Source: FEN-1219 sp963810755
GTDB lineage: Bacteria; Pseudomonadota; Gammaproteobacteria; Steroidobacterales; Rariloculaceae
Length of the DNA: 64,000 nucleotides
Direction of reading: 5' to 3'
Assembly: GCA_963810755.1 (NCBI GenBank)
Contig: CAWEOP010000003.1
Span: forward strand, 868,001-932,000
Shown here: in pieces, positions 18,833 to 27,562 of the stretch
How positions within the stretch are numbered: position 1 is the first letter of the stretch
Layout of the letters: each line of letters begins with the position of its first letter
The notes under the pieces: model-generated
Databases searched by the model: none
What the model was told of the DNA's origin: nothing
What the model saw: only the letters and a program-made list of their open reading frames with translations
Made by a program: the position numbers and the translations under genes

Positions 18833-18896
18833 GGTCTTCGTCACTCCTAATTTCTCGGGCGGAATCGCGCAACGAGGGGGCGATTCGTTCGACGGG

Positions 18897-19247
18897 TTAT
18901 TTGCTCGACCACACCGCGAGCTCGTTGCCGCTCGGGTCTGTGAAGTGGAATCGGCGCCCGCCGGGAAACGAATAAGGTGCCTCGAGAATCCGCCCTCCCG
19001 CAGCCGTCACGGCTGTCACGCTCGCTTCGAGATCGTCCGAGTAGAGGATGACGAGCGGCCCGTGGGTTCGCGCCTCGTCGCCGCGCCGGAGCCCGCCGAC
19101 CTCGCCGCCGTCGGAGCCTTTGATCCCAGCGTACTCGGCGCCGTAATCCGTAAAGCCCCAGCCGAAGGCCTTCGCATAGAAGCGCTTGGCTGCGGCAACG
19201 TCGCGGACGGTGAACTCGATGTAATCGATGGCGTGGTGCGTGTGCAT
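18897..19247 (-). CDS. VOC family (glyoxalase/bleomycin resistance fold) protein
   Basis: The 116-residue protein has a single vicinal-oxygen-chelate module pair: HHAIDYIEFTVRDVAAAKRFYAKAFGWGF at the front and FHFTDPSGNELAVWSS at the end. The closing Glu matches the usual metal ligand. I chose the ATG at 19245-19247, which is preceded by a clear GGGAGA Shine-Dalgarno sequence; the open frame extends 23 codons upstream without coding character. It may bind or isomerise a small molecule. The target is unknown, and the neighbours give no guidance. Confidence 0.85.
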   Translation of the reverse strand: MHTHHAIDYIEFTVRDVAAAKRFYAKAFGWGFTDYGAEYAGIKGSDGGEVGGLRRGDEARTHGPLVILYSDDLEASVTAVTAAGGRILEAPYSFPGGRRFHFTDPSGNELAVWSSK

Positions 19248-19383
19248 GATTGCTTCTCCCTGCCGTCTATAGGCGCCGAGGCGTGGTGACGCGCGGCAGT
19301 CTGCGGAACCTGCCAAGCGCCGAGGTCACGAATAGTAGTACGACGGAGCGAACCCCGTTGCGTGCCGCCGTCGGGTCCGCGGC

Positions 19384-20148
19384 CTAAGCGACTCCGCTCA
19401 GCAGCGCGCCGGCCGACAGGACGATGACGACGATCACCACCCAGCGGACGAAACGTGCGCCGCGCTTCACGGCCATCCGCGCCGCGAGCCACGCGCCGAG
19501 CGACTGACCCGCCGCGAGCAGCAGGCCGAGCGTCCAGTTCACCTGATCGTGAGCGATGAACACGACGAGCGCCGCCGCCGTGAACACGAGCACCATCAGG
19601 TTTTTCACCGCGTTCGCGCTGACGAGGTTGAAGCCCGCGCTCAGCACGAGCGCCGCGATCAGGAAGATACCGACGCCGGCCTGGAGGAATCCGCCGTAGA
19701 TTCCGATCACGAAGAACAACGGCACTTCGACCCAGAGCCGCGCGCGTCGGGTCGCGACGTGCTCTTGGAGCCAGCGCTCCGGCTGGATGAACATCACGAC
19801 GATCATCAGCAGCATGAGCACGCCGATGATCTGACGCAGCAACGCTTCGTTCAGATCGACCGCGAGCTGCGCGCCGATGATCGACCCCACGACCGAGGGC
19901 ACGACGAGCTGCCACGTCCCGCTCGCGTCGAGCGCGCCTAGCCGGCGGAACGTCGCGACGGCCACGACGTTCTGCATCACGACGCCGACGCGGTTCGTGC
20001 CGTTCGCGACGTTCGCGGGCAGGCCAAGCAGGATCAGGATGGGCAGCGTGATGAGCGAGCCGCTGCCCGCGAGCGTATTGATGAAGCCCGCGGCGACCCC
20101 CGTGACGGGCACAGCCGCGAGCAGCCAAAAATCGGAATCGAACGTCAA
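19384..20148 (-). CDS. TauE/SafE family sulfite/organosulfur exporter-like permease
   Basis: The 254-residue membrane protein has around eight hydrophobic helices in two repeats. The first repeat begins VAAGFINTLAGSGSLITLPIL, the second IGIYGGFLQAGVGIFLIAAL, and ANGTNRVGVV is the conserved Asn-rich link of this family. TauE/SafE proteins export anions such as sulfite, sulfoacetate or related carboxylates. No sulfur metabolism gene is adjacent, so the substrate stays open. It begins 2 bp after the stop of the secreted-protein gene upstream on the same strand, so it is probably last in a three-gene operon with it and the DUF6152 gene. Confidence 0.88.
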   Translation of the reverse strand: MTFDSDFWLLAAVPVTGVAAGFINTLAGSGSLITLPILILLGLPANVANGTNRVGVVMQNVVAVATFRRLGALDASGTWQLVVPSVVGSIIGAQLAVDLNEALLRQIIGVLMLLMIVVMFIQPERWLQEHVATRRARLWVEVPLFFVIGIYGGFLQAGVGIFLIAALVLSAGFNLVSANAVKNLMVLVFTAAALVVFIAHDQVNWTLGLLLAAGQSLGAWLAARMAVKRGARFVRWVVIVVIVLSAGALLSGVA

Positions 20149-20150
20149 GC

Positions 20151-21002
20151 TCAGCGCGCGTCGCCAGGCAGCGTCGCCGATTGATTTCCCTCGCTATCGG
20201 ATTCGTTGCGCTGGTTGTCGCAATACGTACCTTCGACGTTGAGCTTCTGGTTCGCGTGCTTGCCGAAGTAGCGCGTTACTTTCCACGGGCCCGTGAACAT
20301 CACGGGATCCTCGACGACCATGTCGATCTGCAGCCGGCCGTCGTCGACCTTCGTGATGCGCTCCATGAGATGGATCTGATCGCTGTGTGGTGCGCCTGTG
20401 CGATCGAACTGGCCCGCCATCATGTTGACGGTGTCGACGACCAGCGTCTTGCCTTCCCAATGACCGATCGAATGTCCCATTACGGTGGGCCACGCCTCGT
20501 CGCCGGTCGGATGCGAGCGCCCGTCCGTGTAGATGCGGCGCAGCTCGTTCATGTAGTCCCAGATCATCCAAGTCTGCTGCGGGGTCACGACGATCTCGAT
20601 CGGGCCGGGTGCGCCGCCCATCACGCGCGGCATGCCGTGCGGCAGCATGCAGTTGCCGACGGGGTCGTCCACGAAGAATTCCTCCGCGCCGCGTTTGACG
20701 AGCGCGTCGTAGCGTTTCTGGTACTCGGGTTTGTACGGAACGCCGGTGATGTAGCTGCCGGGCAGAGGTCCGTAGGAGAACCCGCCTTCGCCGCCGGCCG
20801 GGTCCTTCGCGAGCACCGTGAACTTCGGCCCCGGAAACGTGATGCCCTCGAGCGGCGTCCAAACACCGGTCCAATCCGGCAGCGACGCAAGCTCGGCTCC
20901 GTAGGCCTCGGCCGCGTTGTCGGCGGCGCGAGCGGCCGGCGAGTGCACGAGCCAAGCGGCCGCAAGCGATGCAGCGGCAGCGAAAGCGCGGAAGTTGCTC
21001 AT
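20151..21002 (-). CDS. Secreted conserved hypothetical protein
   Basis: The 283-residue protein begins with a Sec signal peptide (MSNFRAFAAAASLAAAWLVH...ARAA). Patterned segments are GNCMLPHGMPRVM, PIEIVVTPQQTWMIWDYMNELRRIYTDGR, SHPTGDEAWPTVMGHSIGHWEGKTLVVDT and DPVMFTGPWKVTRYF. I recognise the YTDGR...P...GhSiGhWEGdTLVVDT pattern from a family of exported proteins of environmental Proteobacteria, usually called hypothetical. It lies 16 bp downstream of the DUF6152 gene, a pairing I have seen before for this family. The function is not known. Confidence 0.75.
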   Translation of the reverse strand: MSNFRAFAAAASLAAAWLVHSPAARAADNAAEAYGAELASLPDWTGVWTPLEGITFPGPKFTVLAKDPAGGEGGFSYGPLPGSYITGVPYKPEYQKRYDALVKRGAEEFFVDDPVGNCMLPHGMPRVMGGAPGPIEIVVTPQQTWMIWDYMNELRRIYTDGRSHPTGDEAWPTVMGHSIGHWEGKTLVVDTVNMMAGQFDRTGAPHSDQIHLMERITKVDDGRLQIDMVVEDPVMFTGPWKVTRYFGKHANQKLNVEGTYCDNQRNESDSEGNQSATLPGDAR

Positions 21003-21018
21003 GACGATCTCCCCGCCG

Positions 21019-21381
21019 TCAGCGCGAATCGATCACGGTGCCGTCGGGCAGCGTGATGTTGATGAAGCTGCCGCCGCTGCGGCCGTCGCGCAATGGATGC
21101 GCCTTGACGACGACCTTGTCGCCGGGCTTGATCGCCGTTGCGCCGAGGCCGAGCCGCGTCATCGTCGCGCGCGTCTCGGCTTCGATGCTCCACTGCACCG
21201 GCTTGCCGTCGGCACCGGGCACCATCACCTCGATCCACACGTGCGGATTCTGGAACTGGTACTCCTTGATGGTGCCTTCGAGCGTGACCGCCTTGGCGCG
21301 GTCGAACATCGAGCCCGAGTGGTGGCCGTGCGCGGCCCCCGTCAAAGCCGTTGCGCACAGCGCGAAAACTGCCGATCTCAT
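21019..21381 (-). CDS. DUF6152 family secreted protein
   Basis: The 120-residue protein has a short signal peptide (MRSAVFALCATALTGAAHG) followed by HHSGSMFDRAKAVTLEGTIKEYQFQNPHVWIEV, which is the HHS...G.v....fxNPHv pattern of DUF6152. The rest resembles a small OB-like beta domain with a PGDKVVVKAHPLRDG segment. Two His residues at the predicted mature N-terminus could bind a metal; this is an inference. It heads the minus-strand operon with the secreted protein and the TauE-like permease. Confidence 0.8.
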   Translation of the reverse strand: MRSAVFALCATALTGAAHGHHSGSMFDRAKAVTLEGTIKEYQFQNPHVWIEVMVPGADGKPVQWSIEAETRATMTRLGLGATAIKPGDKVVVKAHPLRDGRSGGSFINITLPDGTVIDSR

Positions 21382-21492
21382 CGAAGCTGGCTCCCCCTAA
21401 AGCGCCCGACGAGACTCTAGCGGGCTTGGCGATCGGTCGGCAATGAGATTTGCGCACTGGCGCCGGCTTTGACGATTGGCGAGATTTCATCT

Positions 21493-21882
21493 GTGAAACT
21501 CGCGCAGGAACAACGGGGCACCTTCCGCGTCGCAGTCCGGCGAGACAGCGGCATCGAGGCCGCGCTCCACCTTGCCGGCAAGCGACTTGCCGCGACCGTC
21601 GGCGATATCAGCGCCGAGGGCATCTTCCTCAGGCTCGATCGCGGCCCGATCGCGGCGTTGAAGGTCGAGCGGCAGCTGGACGTCGAGATCTCGTTCGAAG
21701 AAGAGACGTTCATGCTGCACGGCGTGATCCGCTCGGAGCGCGGCGGCGGGTACGGCATCTTCTTCCCGCCGCGCGATCGCGCGGGGCGCCCGAATCCGCT
21801 CGACCGGTTCGAGCGCATCTCCGCCCACCTGCAGCGCACGTCGCTCTCGCAGCGCCTCAAGGTGCTGAAGCTGCCGGAGTAG
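21493..21882 (+). CDS. PilZ domain protein (c-di-GMP receptor)
   Basis: The product has about 129 residues and is a single PilZ domain. The RxxxR motif is RGTFRVAVRR near the start, and the D/NxSxxG motif is DISAEGIFL. Both are the c-di-GMP ligands of PilZ. The middle ILDVEISFEEETFMLHGVIRSE-like strands and the GYGIFF strand complete the barrel. I chose GTG at 21493; TTG at 21469 is the only other in-frame option and neither has a strong Shine-Dalgarno sequence. The gene stands alone, divergent from the DUF6152 operon, in a window with several c-di-GMP enzymes and a c-di-GMP-binding pilus ATPase. Confidence 0.83.
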   Translation: MKLAQEQRGTFRVAVRRDSGIEAALHLAGKRLAATVGDISAEGIFLRLDRGPIAALKVERQLDVEISFEEETFMLHGVIRSERGGGYGIFFPPRDRAGRPNPLDRFERISAHLQRTSLSQRLKVLKLPE

Positions 21883-22056
21883 GCTGCGCGCCTCGGTGCG
21901 ACGTTCGTTTGTCGTCCATCCTCCCTGCGCTTCGTAACAGTCGAAACCGAATCCGTCGGCGTGTCGCACGCCGGGTCGGCGCGCGACGCTTCGGTTACGC
22001 TTCACGCAGCACACGGCGCCCCTTCGAGGACGCCGCACCACACGGGGGAAGTCATC

Positions 22057-23871
22057 ATGAGACGGCTGGCGGCGCTCGCGTTCATCGGTTCGACCGTGCT
22101 CGGAACGGCGGCGGCTCAAGGACCGGCCGCCGATGCGCGCGAAGGCGAGGCGGAGCAACAACGCCTGCGCCAGTTCAGCCCCGGCGGACCGCTGACTCCC
22201 GGCGTCGAGCTGCCGCGCTGGCCCGCGCCGCGCGATCCGCTCGCGGCCGCGGTGCCCGTCACCGACGCGCTGCTCGCGAGCCCGTCGCCGAACGACTGGC
22301 TCTCGTGGCGGCGAACGCAGGACGGCCTGGGGTTCTCGCCGCTCATGAGCATAAATAAGGAGAATGTCGCCCGGCTCCAGCTCGCGTGGTCGCTTGCGCT
22401 GCCGCCCGGGCAGAACGCCGCGACGCCGCTCGTGCATGACGGCGTGATCTACGTGCACTCGTTCGGCGATCACGTGCAGGCGCTCGACGCGACCACGGGC
22501 GACGAGCTGTGGCACTACGCGCGCACGCTACCCGAGAACTTTCGGCCCACGGTCAAGCGCAACCTCGCGCTCTACGGCGACAAGATCTACTTCGGAACAT
22601 CGGACGTGCACGTCGTCGCGCTCGATGCGAAGACCGGTCACGTGGTCTGGGATCAGCCGATCACGGAGCCCGGCAGCGGGTTCGGGCTCACGGGGGGCCC
22701 GCTGGTCGCACGCGGCAAGGTGATGCAAGGCGTGAACGGCCAAGCGCCGGGAGGCGCGTACATCGTCGGGCTCGATTCCGAGACGGGCAAAGAAGCTTGG
22801 CGCTTCTACACGATCGCGCGGCCGGGCGAGCCCGGCGGCAACACCTGGAACGGCTTGCCGCTCGAGAAGCGCTCGGGCGGTTCCGTTTGGACCGCGGGCA
22901 GCTACGACGCGGAGCACAACGTCGCGCTGTTCGGCCCCGCGCCCACTTACGACACGGGTCCCATGCGCGACGCGGTGGAGCGCCGCGGCGTGTCGAACGA
23001 AGCGCTCTACACGAACGCGACGATCGCGCTCAATCCCGACGACGGCAAGCTCGTCTGGCACTTCCAGCACGTGCCGAACGATCAGTGGGACTTCGACTGG
23101 GCGTTCGAGCGCCAGCTCGTGACGCTGCCCGTGAACGGCCGCGACCGTCGGGTGCTCGTGACGTCGGGCAAGGAGGCCGTGTACGACGCGCTCGATTTGA
23201 ACGGCGGGCGCTATCTCTTCTCGATCGACCTGGGATTGCAGAACTTCATCACCGCGATAGACCCGAAAACGGGTGCCAAGCGCATCGATCCGAGCCTGAT
23301 TCCTTCGCGCGAACGGCCGATCACGGTGTGTCCGCACGCGGGCGGCGCGAAGAGTTGGATCCCGGCGTCGCTCAATCCGCAGACGAAGATCTTGTTCGTG
23401 CCGCTCGTCGAATCGTGCATGGCGCTCACGCCCGTGCCGCAGGACGAGCGCGGCTCGCTCTCGACCGGCGTTCGTTGGACGATTCGCCCGACGCAGGACA
23501 GCGACGGCCGCTACGGCCGGATCCAAGCGATCAACCTCGCGACGAAGGAGACCGTCTGGACCGAGCGGCAACGCGCGCCGCAGACGAGCGGCGTGCTCGC
23601 GACCGCGGGCGGCCTCGTGTTCGCGGGCGCGCTCGACCGCTGGTTCACGGCCTACGACGACGCGGACGGCAAGACGTTGTGGCGCGCGCGCCTGAGCGAC
23701 GTGCCGAGCGCGGCGCCGATCAGCTACGCGGTGAACGGCAAGCAGTACGTCGCGATGGTGGTCGGCTACGGTACCGCGCAGGCGATGACGTTCCCGATGC
23801 TGACACCGGAGATCGATCTGCCGGTCGTGCGGAGCTCTACGATTTGGGTGTTTGCGTTGCCCGACGGTTGA
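22057..23871 (+). CDS. PQQ-dependent dehydrogenase-like beta-propeller (periplasmic)
   Basis: The product has 604 residues, with a signal peptide ending near GTAAAQ. It is an eight-bladed quinoprotein propeller: DWLSWRRTQDGLGFSPL (start of blade 1), tryptophan docking repeats such as GDELWHYA, HVVWDQPI, GKLVWHFQ, KTLWRARL, and the GGSVWTAGSYD segment. The NDQWDFDW segment corresponds to the catalytic Asp region of quinoprotein alcohol dehydrogenases. No adjacent Cys-Cys pair and no C-terminal haem CxxCH is seen, so electrons would leave via a separate cytochrome. ATG 22057 follows GGGGGAA. No pqq biosynthesis gene is in view, so PQQ use is an inference. Confidence 0.83.
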   Translation: MRRLAALAFIGSTVLGTAAAQGPAADAREGEAEQQRLRQFSPGGPLTPGVELPRWPAPRDPLAAAVPVTDALLASPSPNDWLSWRRTQDGLGFSPLMSINKENVARLQLAWSLALPPGQNAATPLVHDGVIYVHSFGDHVQALDATTGDELWHYARTLPENFRPTVKRNLALYGDKIYFGTSDVHVVALDAKTGHVVWDQPITEPGSGFGLTGGPLVARGKVMQGVNGQAPGGAYIVGLDSETGKEAWRFYTIARPGEPGGNTWNGLPLEKRSGGSVWTAGSYDAEHNVALFGPAPTYDTGPMRDAVERRGVSNEALYTNATIALNPDDGKLVWHFQHVPNDQWDFDWAFERQLVTLPVNGRDRRVLVTSGKEAVYDALDLNGGRYLFSIDLGLQNFITAIDPKTGAKRIDPSLIPSRERPITVCPHAGGAKSWIPASLNPQTKILFVPLVESCMALTPVPQDERGSLSTGVRWTIRPTQDSDGRYGRIQAINLATKETVWTERQRAPQTSGVLATAGGLVFAGALDRWFTAYDDADGKTLWRARLSDVPSAAPISYAVNGKQYVAMVVGYGTAQAMTFPMLTPEIDLPVVRSSTIWVFALPDG

Positions 23872-23874
23872 CGG

Positions 23875-24102
23875 GCGTCGTCGCGCGTTGCGCGTGGGCG
23901 TTGCGCCGCGTCGCACGTCGCTGGCGGCACGCAACTCGCCCGCTTCGCGGGTTCCTCGCCGACGCGTTCGCCCGCGGGCTCGCCTGAGGCGAAATCCCGT
24001 CGCCTAGGCGGGGCTCGTGCGGTCGCACCTGCGCGCTGTGCGCGCGGACGGTCTGCGGCGAAGGACGCTCGCGAGTCGCATCGCGCACCGCGCAGACGAC
24101 GC
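23875..24102. repeat. Structured intergenic repeat, copy A (MITE/REP-like)
   Basis: This fills most of the 325-bp gap after the PQQ dehydrogenase. It shares long identical blocks in the same orientation with copy B (46533-46790), for example 17 bases at 23924-23940 and 26 bases at 23967-23992. Internal hairpins are CCCGC-TTC-GCGGG (23939-23951), TCGCC-TGA-GGCGA (23980-23992), the palindrome CGCCTAGGCG (24001-24010) and GCGCGC-TGT-GCGCGC (24031-24045). Imperfect inverted repeats lie at the ends: 23875-23894 and 24081-24102. No ORF with coding character is seen inside. The boundaries are approximate. Confidence 0.75.
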
Positions 24103-24196
24103 ACGCGTATCGCCGACGGGCCGCACGTTGTCGCGGTTGCGGTGGGGCGGTGCTACGATCCGCGCGTTCGGGGGCAGCGCGCAGGGGAGTTCGTCG

Positions 24197-24235
24197 ATGG
24201 TTAGCAGATTCGTCGTGTCGATCGCCGTGGCGTGA
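24197..24235 (+). CDS. Twelve-codon ORF that looks like the missing signal-peptide start of the lipoprotein
   Basis: ATG at 24197 has a near-perfect AGGGGAG Shine-Dalgarno sequence six bases ahead and encodes MVSRFVVSIAVA before TGA at 24233-24235. The stop overlaps the ATG of the following lipoprotein gene (TGATG). Restoring one base after 24231 would join the two frames into MVSRFVVSIAVAVMLAAAC, a natural lipoprotein signal sequence. It is therefore either a one-base deletion (real or a sequencing error) or a leader peptide with coupled translation. Confidence 0.55.
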   Translation: MVSRFVVSIAVA

Positions 24236-25158
24236 TGCTCGCGGCCGCGTGCACACCCGAGCCGCCACCGCCGCCGCCCGCGGCGCCCGCAGCTCCGCCC
24301 CGTCCCGCCGGCGAATCGTTCACCGCGGTGCGCGGCGGCTTCATCCCGGAAGGCATCGAGTACGACAAAGCGAACGGCCGCATCCTCACGGGCTCGCTCG
24401 CGGAAGGCTCGATTTTCGTGATCGGCCGCGACGGCAGCGTCACGCCGTTCATCACGGACGCCTCGCTCGTGTCGTCCGTCGGCATCGAAGCCGACGAGGC
24501 GCGCGACCGGCTGCTCGTCGCGAACTCGGACCGCGCGGCGTTTCAACCGGGCAACCCGGGCCAGGCCAAGCTCAACGTCTACAACCTCACCACGGGCGAG
24601 CGCCTCGCAATGGTCGATCTCGCGGCCGTGATCGGCACGCCCAGCGATCCGCCGAGGTATTTCGCGAACGACGTCGCCGTCGACGCCGAAGGCAACGCTT
24701 ACGTCACGGACACGATGACGAACGTCATCTACAAGGTGACGCCCGACTATCAGGCGTCGGTGCTGCACCGGTTCGCCGCGCTCGAAGGCGGCGCCCAGGT
24801 GAACGGCATCGAGTACCACGCAGGCGGCTACCTGCTCGTCGTCGCGGGTCCGCTCGTGTTCAAGGTGCCCGTCGCGAATCCCGCGGGCACGACGCAAGTG
24901 CAGGTCGCGGCGCCCGTGCCGGGCCAAGACGGCATCGTCTGGGCCGCCGACGGCACGTTGGCCGCCGTGAGCAACAGCGAGCAGCAGGTCGTGAAGCTCA
25001 CGAGCAGCGACGATTGGGCGAGCGCGCAGCGCGCCGGCGTCGCGACGCTCGTCGGGCAGGCCACGACGGCCGCGGCAGTCGGCAACGACATGTGGGCCGT
25101 GCACCCGCACTTCGCGGACGCTGATCCGCCGAGCTTCGAGCAAGCCGTCTTCAAATAA
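24235..25158 (+). CDS. SMP-30/NHL-like beta-propeller protein, probably a lipoprotein
   Basis: The reading frame encodes 307 residues. It begins MLAAACTPEPPPPPP, a Cys followed by a Pro-rich linker, as seen right after lipobox cleavage. The body is a beta propeller of the SMP-30/gluconolactonase type: FIPEGIEYDKANGRILTGSLAEGSI, EADEARDRLLVANSD, DVAVDAEGNAYVTDTMTNVIYKV, VNGIEYHAGGYLLVV and PGQDGIVWAADGTLAAV. Such proteins bind or hydrolyse small lactones or act as periplasmic sensors. The start as written gives a signal peptide that is too short; a one-base frameshift to the ATG at 24197 would supply it. The GTG at 24232 is an alternative start. Confidence 0.75.
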   Translation: MLAAACTPEPPPPPPAAPAAPPRPAGESFTAVRGGFIPEGIEYDKANGRILTGSLAEGSIFVIGRDGSVTPFITDASLVSSVGIEADEARDRLLVANSDRAAFQPGNPGQAKLNVYNLTTGERLAMVDLAAVIGTPSDPPRYFANDVAVDAEGNAYVTDTMTNVIYKVTPDYQASVLHRFAALEGGAQVNGIEYHAGGYLLVVAGPLVFKVPVANPAGTTQVQVAAPVPGQDGIVWAADGTLAAVSNSEQQVVKLTSSDDWASAQRAGVATLVGQATTAAAVGNDMWAVHPHFADADPPSFEQAVFK

Positions 25159-25162
25159 GCTC

Positions 25163-27532
25163 TCAGGGCTCGAGCACGATCCGCGTGACGGCGGGGCCTG
25201 CGAGGAACGGCGTCGGGGCGCCGCTCACCCAGTCGTCCTGCAAGTCGGCGAAGTGCGGCGACAAGAAATGGCCGCTCTGTCCTCCGCTCATCTCCAAGAT
25301 GCCGTCCTCGGGGTGCGCGGGCGAGATCGACATCCGGATCAGGGCGCCGTAGCTCGGCGTCGCGACGCGCAGCGCGAGCGTCGCGCCCGGCACCGAGTCG
25401 CGCGGCAGGCGCAGCCAAGGGCCGAGCAGGTCGCCGATCACCGGAAGATTGGCGAACGGATGCGCCGCCTCGATCACGTTCACGTCGCCCCACGGCGCAT
25501 CGAGCCCCGGCCGGGAGCCGTCGCGATCGAGATCGTGCAGGGCGTCGAGCAGCACCGCGCGTAGGAACGCGGGCCAGTCTGCGAATTCCCGCGTAAGAAG
25601 ATTCATTGGCCGCTCGTCGAGCAGCCGGCGCAATGGCTCGTCCGCGAGCGGCCAACGGTAGACGAACCCGGGGTCTGCTTCGACGGCCGGCGCGAACAGC
25701 GGCGCGAGCGCCCGCTCGAGCAGCGCGCGATAGTAGAGCTGCACGATCCGGAACCCGGCTTGATCCGTGTCGGCGCGGCCGTTCCACGCGAGCACGTGCG
25801 CGCGAGCGCGCGCGAGCAGCGGCTCGGTCTCGCCGCTCGGCACGACTTCGAGCAGCACGTCGCGAATCTGGTCGTAGCCCCGCGTGCGCGTGTCGAGCTG
25901 CATCGCGAGGAAGTCGGGCTCGGCGAACGTCGCTTTCGCCGCGAGCAGCTCCGCGATGCGCGCCGCCCGCAGCGGCGTCATCCACACGCGGCTCAACGGG
26001 TCCGAGCGCTCGAGCGGCAAGGTGCGGTTGTTCGCGGTGAGCAGCGCGCCGTCGCCGCTGCCGGAGAGCGTCGGACGCTCGAGCTCGCCGTCCCAAGAGC
26101 GGCTGCCGTCGGCCCAAGACTCCGGCCGCGATCCGTCGAAGCCGACGCGCCGCGGCAGCGGTCCGTTCACGGTCCACGCGACTCGGCCGCTCGAGTCGGC
26201 GAGCATCCAGTTGAGCGACGGCCCGGCCCAGCGCTCGAGCACCGCGGCGCCGTCGCTTATCGTCGTGGCCCCCGCGAGGTCGAGGAGGTCGAGGTTCAGC
26301 CCGCCGCGCTCGAGCCACGCCGCGTGCAGCGCGAGCGGCCGGCCGCGCCAGTCGTTACCGGCAATCGGGCCCCAACGCGTCGAGCGCAGCTCGAACGGCT
26401 CGGGGTCGCGGCCCGCGACCGCAATCTGAATCACCTCGGTCGCAAAAGCCTCGCTTCCGCCCGGCGTCGCGTAGCGGCTCGGATCCGCGGGGTCCACGTC
26501 CACGACCACCCAGTCGCTTTGATCCGCGTTGCTCACGGTTGCGCCCCACGCGAGCGTGTCGCTCGCGCCGATCAGGATCGCGGGCACGCCGGGAATGCTC
26601 GCGCCGCGTAGCGCACCGCCGGGCCATAGCAGCTCGCAGCGATAGAAGATGTTCGGTACCCGAAGGTCGAGATGCGGGTCGTTCGCGAGGATCGCGTCGC
26701 CGCGCGCCGTGCGCGACGCGTCGATCGCCCACTGGTTCGACGCGGGTCCCACGAGCGGCGGCGCGACGCGCGGTGCCGCGGGCGACGCGCGCGGCGCGGC
26801 GCGCGTGCGCAAGTCGACGACGTCCGAGCTCGGGATGGGGGCGGGGGAGTACCCGCCCGTCGGATCGGCGGCCGTGGCGACGAGCGGGCGGTCGAAGCGC
26901 GACGCGGATGGCGTCAGGAATTCGTACAGCGGCTCCGGCAACACCGCGCGCAGCACGCCCTGCGGCCGCTCATACACTTCGTTGTTCGAGAGCCGCGTGT
27001 AGAGCCCGAACACGACGAGCACGCTGTCTTCGTTGCGCCAGGGCTGCGGCTCCGCGCCGAACAACCAGTACTCGGGCGGGCGGGCACCGAGGTCGCTCAG
27101 TCCCGCATTCACGCCTTGCGTATACGCGCTGAGCCACGCGACTTGGTGTTCGGGCAACTCCGCGAGGACACGCTCGGCGCGGCGCCTGAAGGCGAAAGGC
27201 TTCTGGGCGCGGTCGAGCGGCAGCGCGCGCTCGCCGAACAGCTCCGCGAGCTCCCCCGCGGCCGAGCGGCGCAGCAGGTCCATTTGGAAGAACCGCTCTT
27301 GCGCGTGCATGTAGCCTTCGCCGCGCAGTGCGTCCGCGAATCCCGCGGCGCGGATCCGCGGGACAGCGCGGGCGTCGAGCTCGATCTCAAGCGGGGCCGT
27401 GAGGCCCGAGAGCACGGAGTCGCCGCTCCGGCGAGGAAGCGCCGCGCGAGCGGTGAGATAAACGGTGCCGATGAGCACCACTATGGTGCCCGCGACCGCG
27501 GCGATGCACCATTTGACCCGATCGATTCTCAT
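25163..27532 (-). CDS. Penicillin-acylase-family N-terminal nucleophile hydrolase
   Basis: The 789-residue precursor starts with an N-terminal hydrophobic segment (WCIAAVAGTIVVLIGTVYL). The alpha part has GYMHAQERFFQMDLLRRSAAGELAE. Autocleavage would expose Ser265 in GPASNQWAID as the beta-subunit nucleophile. Further signatures are ILANDPHL, PGVPAILIGASDTLAWGATVSNADQSDW, LTANNRTLP (oxyanion-hole Asn region) and GGQSGHFLSPHFADL. Relatives cleave acyl side chains from beta-lactams, acyl-homoserine lactones or small peptides in the periplasm. It diverges from an ATP-grasp ligase gene with only 30 bp between the start codons, so expression is likely linked. Confidence 0.9.
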   Translation of the reverse strand: MRIDRVKWCIAAVAGTIVVLIGTVYLTARAALPRRSGDSVLSGLTAPLEIELDARAVPRIRAAGFADALRGEGYMHAQERFFQMDLLRRSAAGELAELFGERALPLDRAQKPFAFRRRAERVLAELPEHQVAWLSAYTQGVNAGLSDLGARPPEYWLFGAEPQPWRNEDSVLVVFGLYTRLSNNEVYERPQGVLRAVLPEPLYEFLTPSASRFDRPLVATAADPTGGYSPAPIPSSDVVDLRTRAAPRASPAAPRVAPPLVGPASNQWAIDASRTARGDAILANDPHLDLRVPNIFYRCELLWPGGALRGASIPGVPAILIGASDTLAWGATVSNADQSDWVVVDVDPADPSRYATPGGSEAFATEVIQIAVAGRDPEPFELRSTRWGPIAGNDWRGRPLALHAAWLERGGLNLDLLDLAGATTISDGAAVLERWAGPSLNWMLADSSGRVAWTVNGPLPRRVGFDGSRPESWADGSRSWDGELERPTLSGSGDGALLTANNRTLPLERSDPLSRVWMTPLRAARIAELLAAKATFAEPDFLAMQLDTRTRGYDQIRDVLLEVVPSGETEPLLARARAHVLAWNGRADTDQAGFRIVQLYYRALLERALAPLFAPAVEADPGFVYRWPLADEPLRRLLDERPMNLLTREFADWPAFLRAVLLDALHDLDRDGSRPGLDAPWGDVNVIEAAHPFANLPVIGDLLGPWLRLPRDSVPGATLALRVATPSYGALIRMSISPAHPEDGILEMSGGQSGHFLSPHFADLQDDWVSGAPTPFLAGPAVTRIVLEP

Positions 27533-27562
27533 CTTTTTTCAGCGTATCTTTGGATCGACCTC

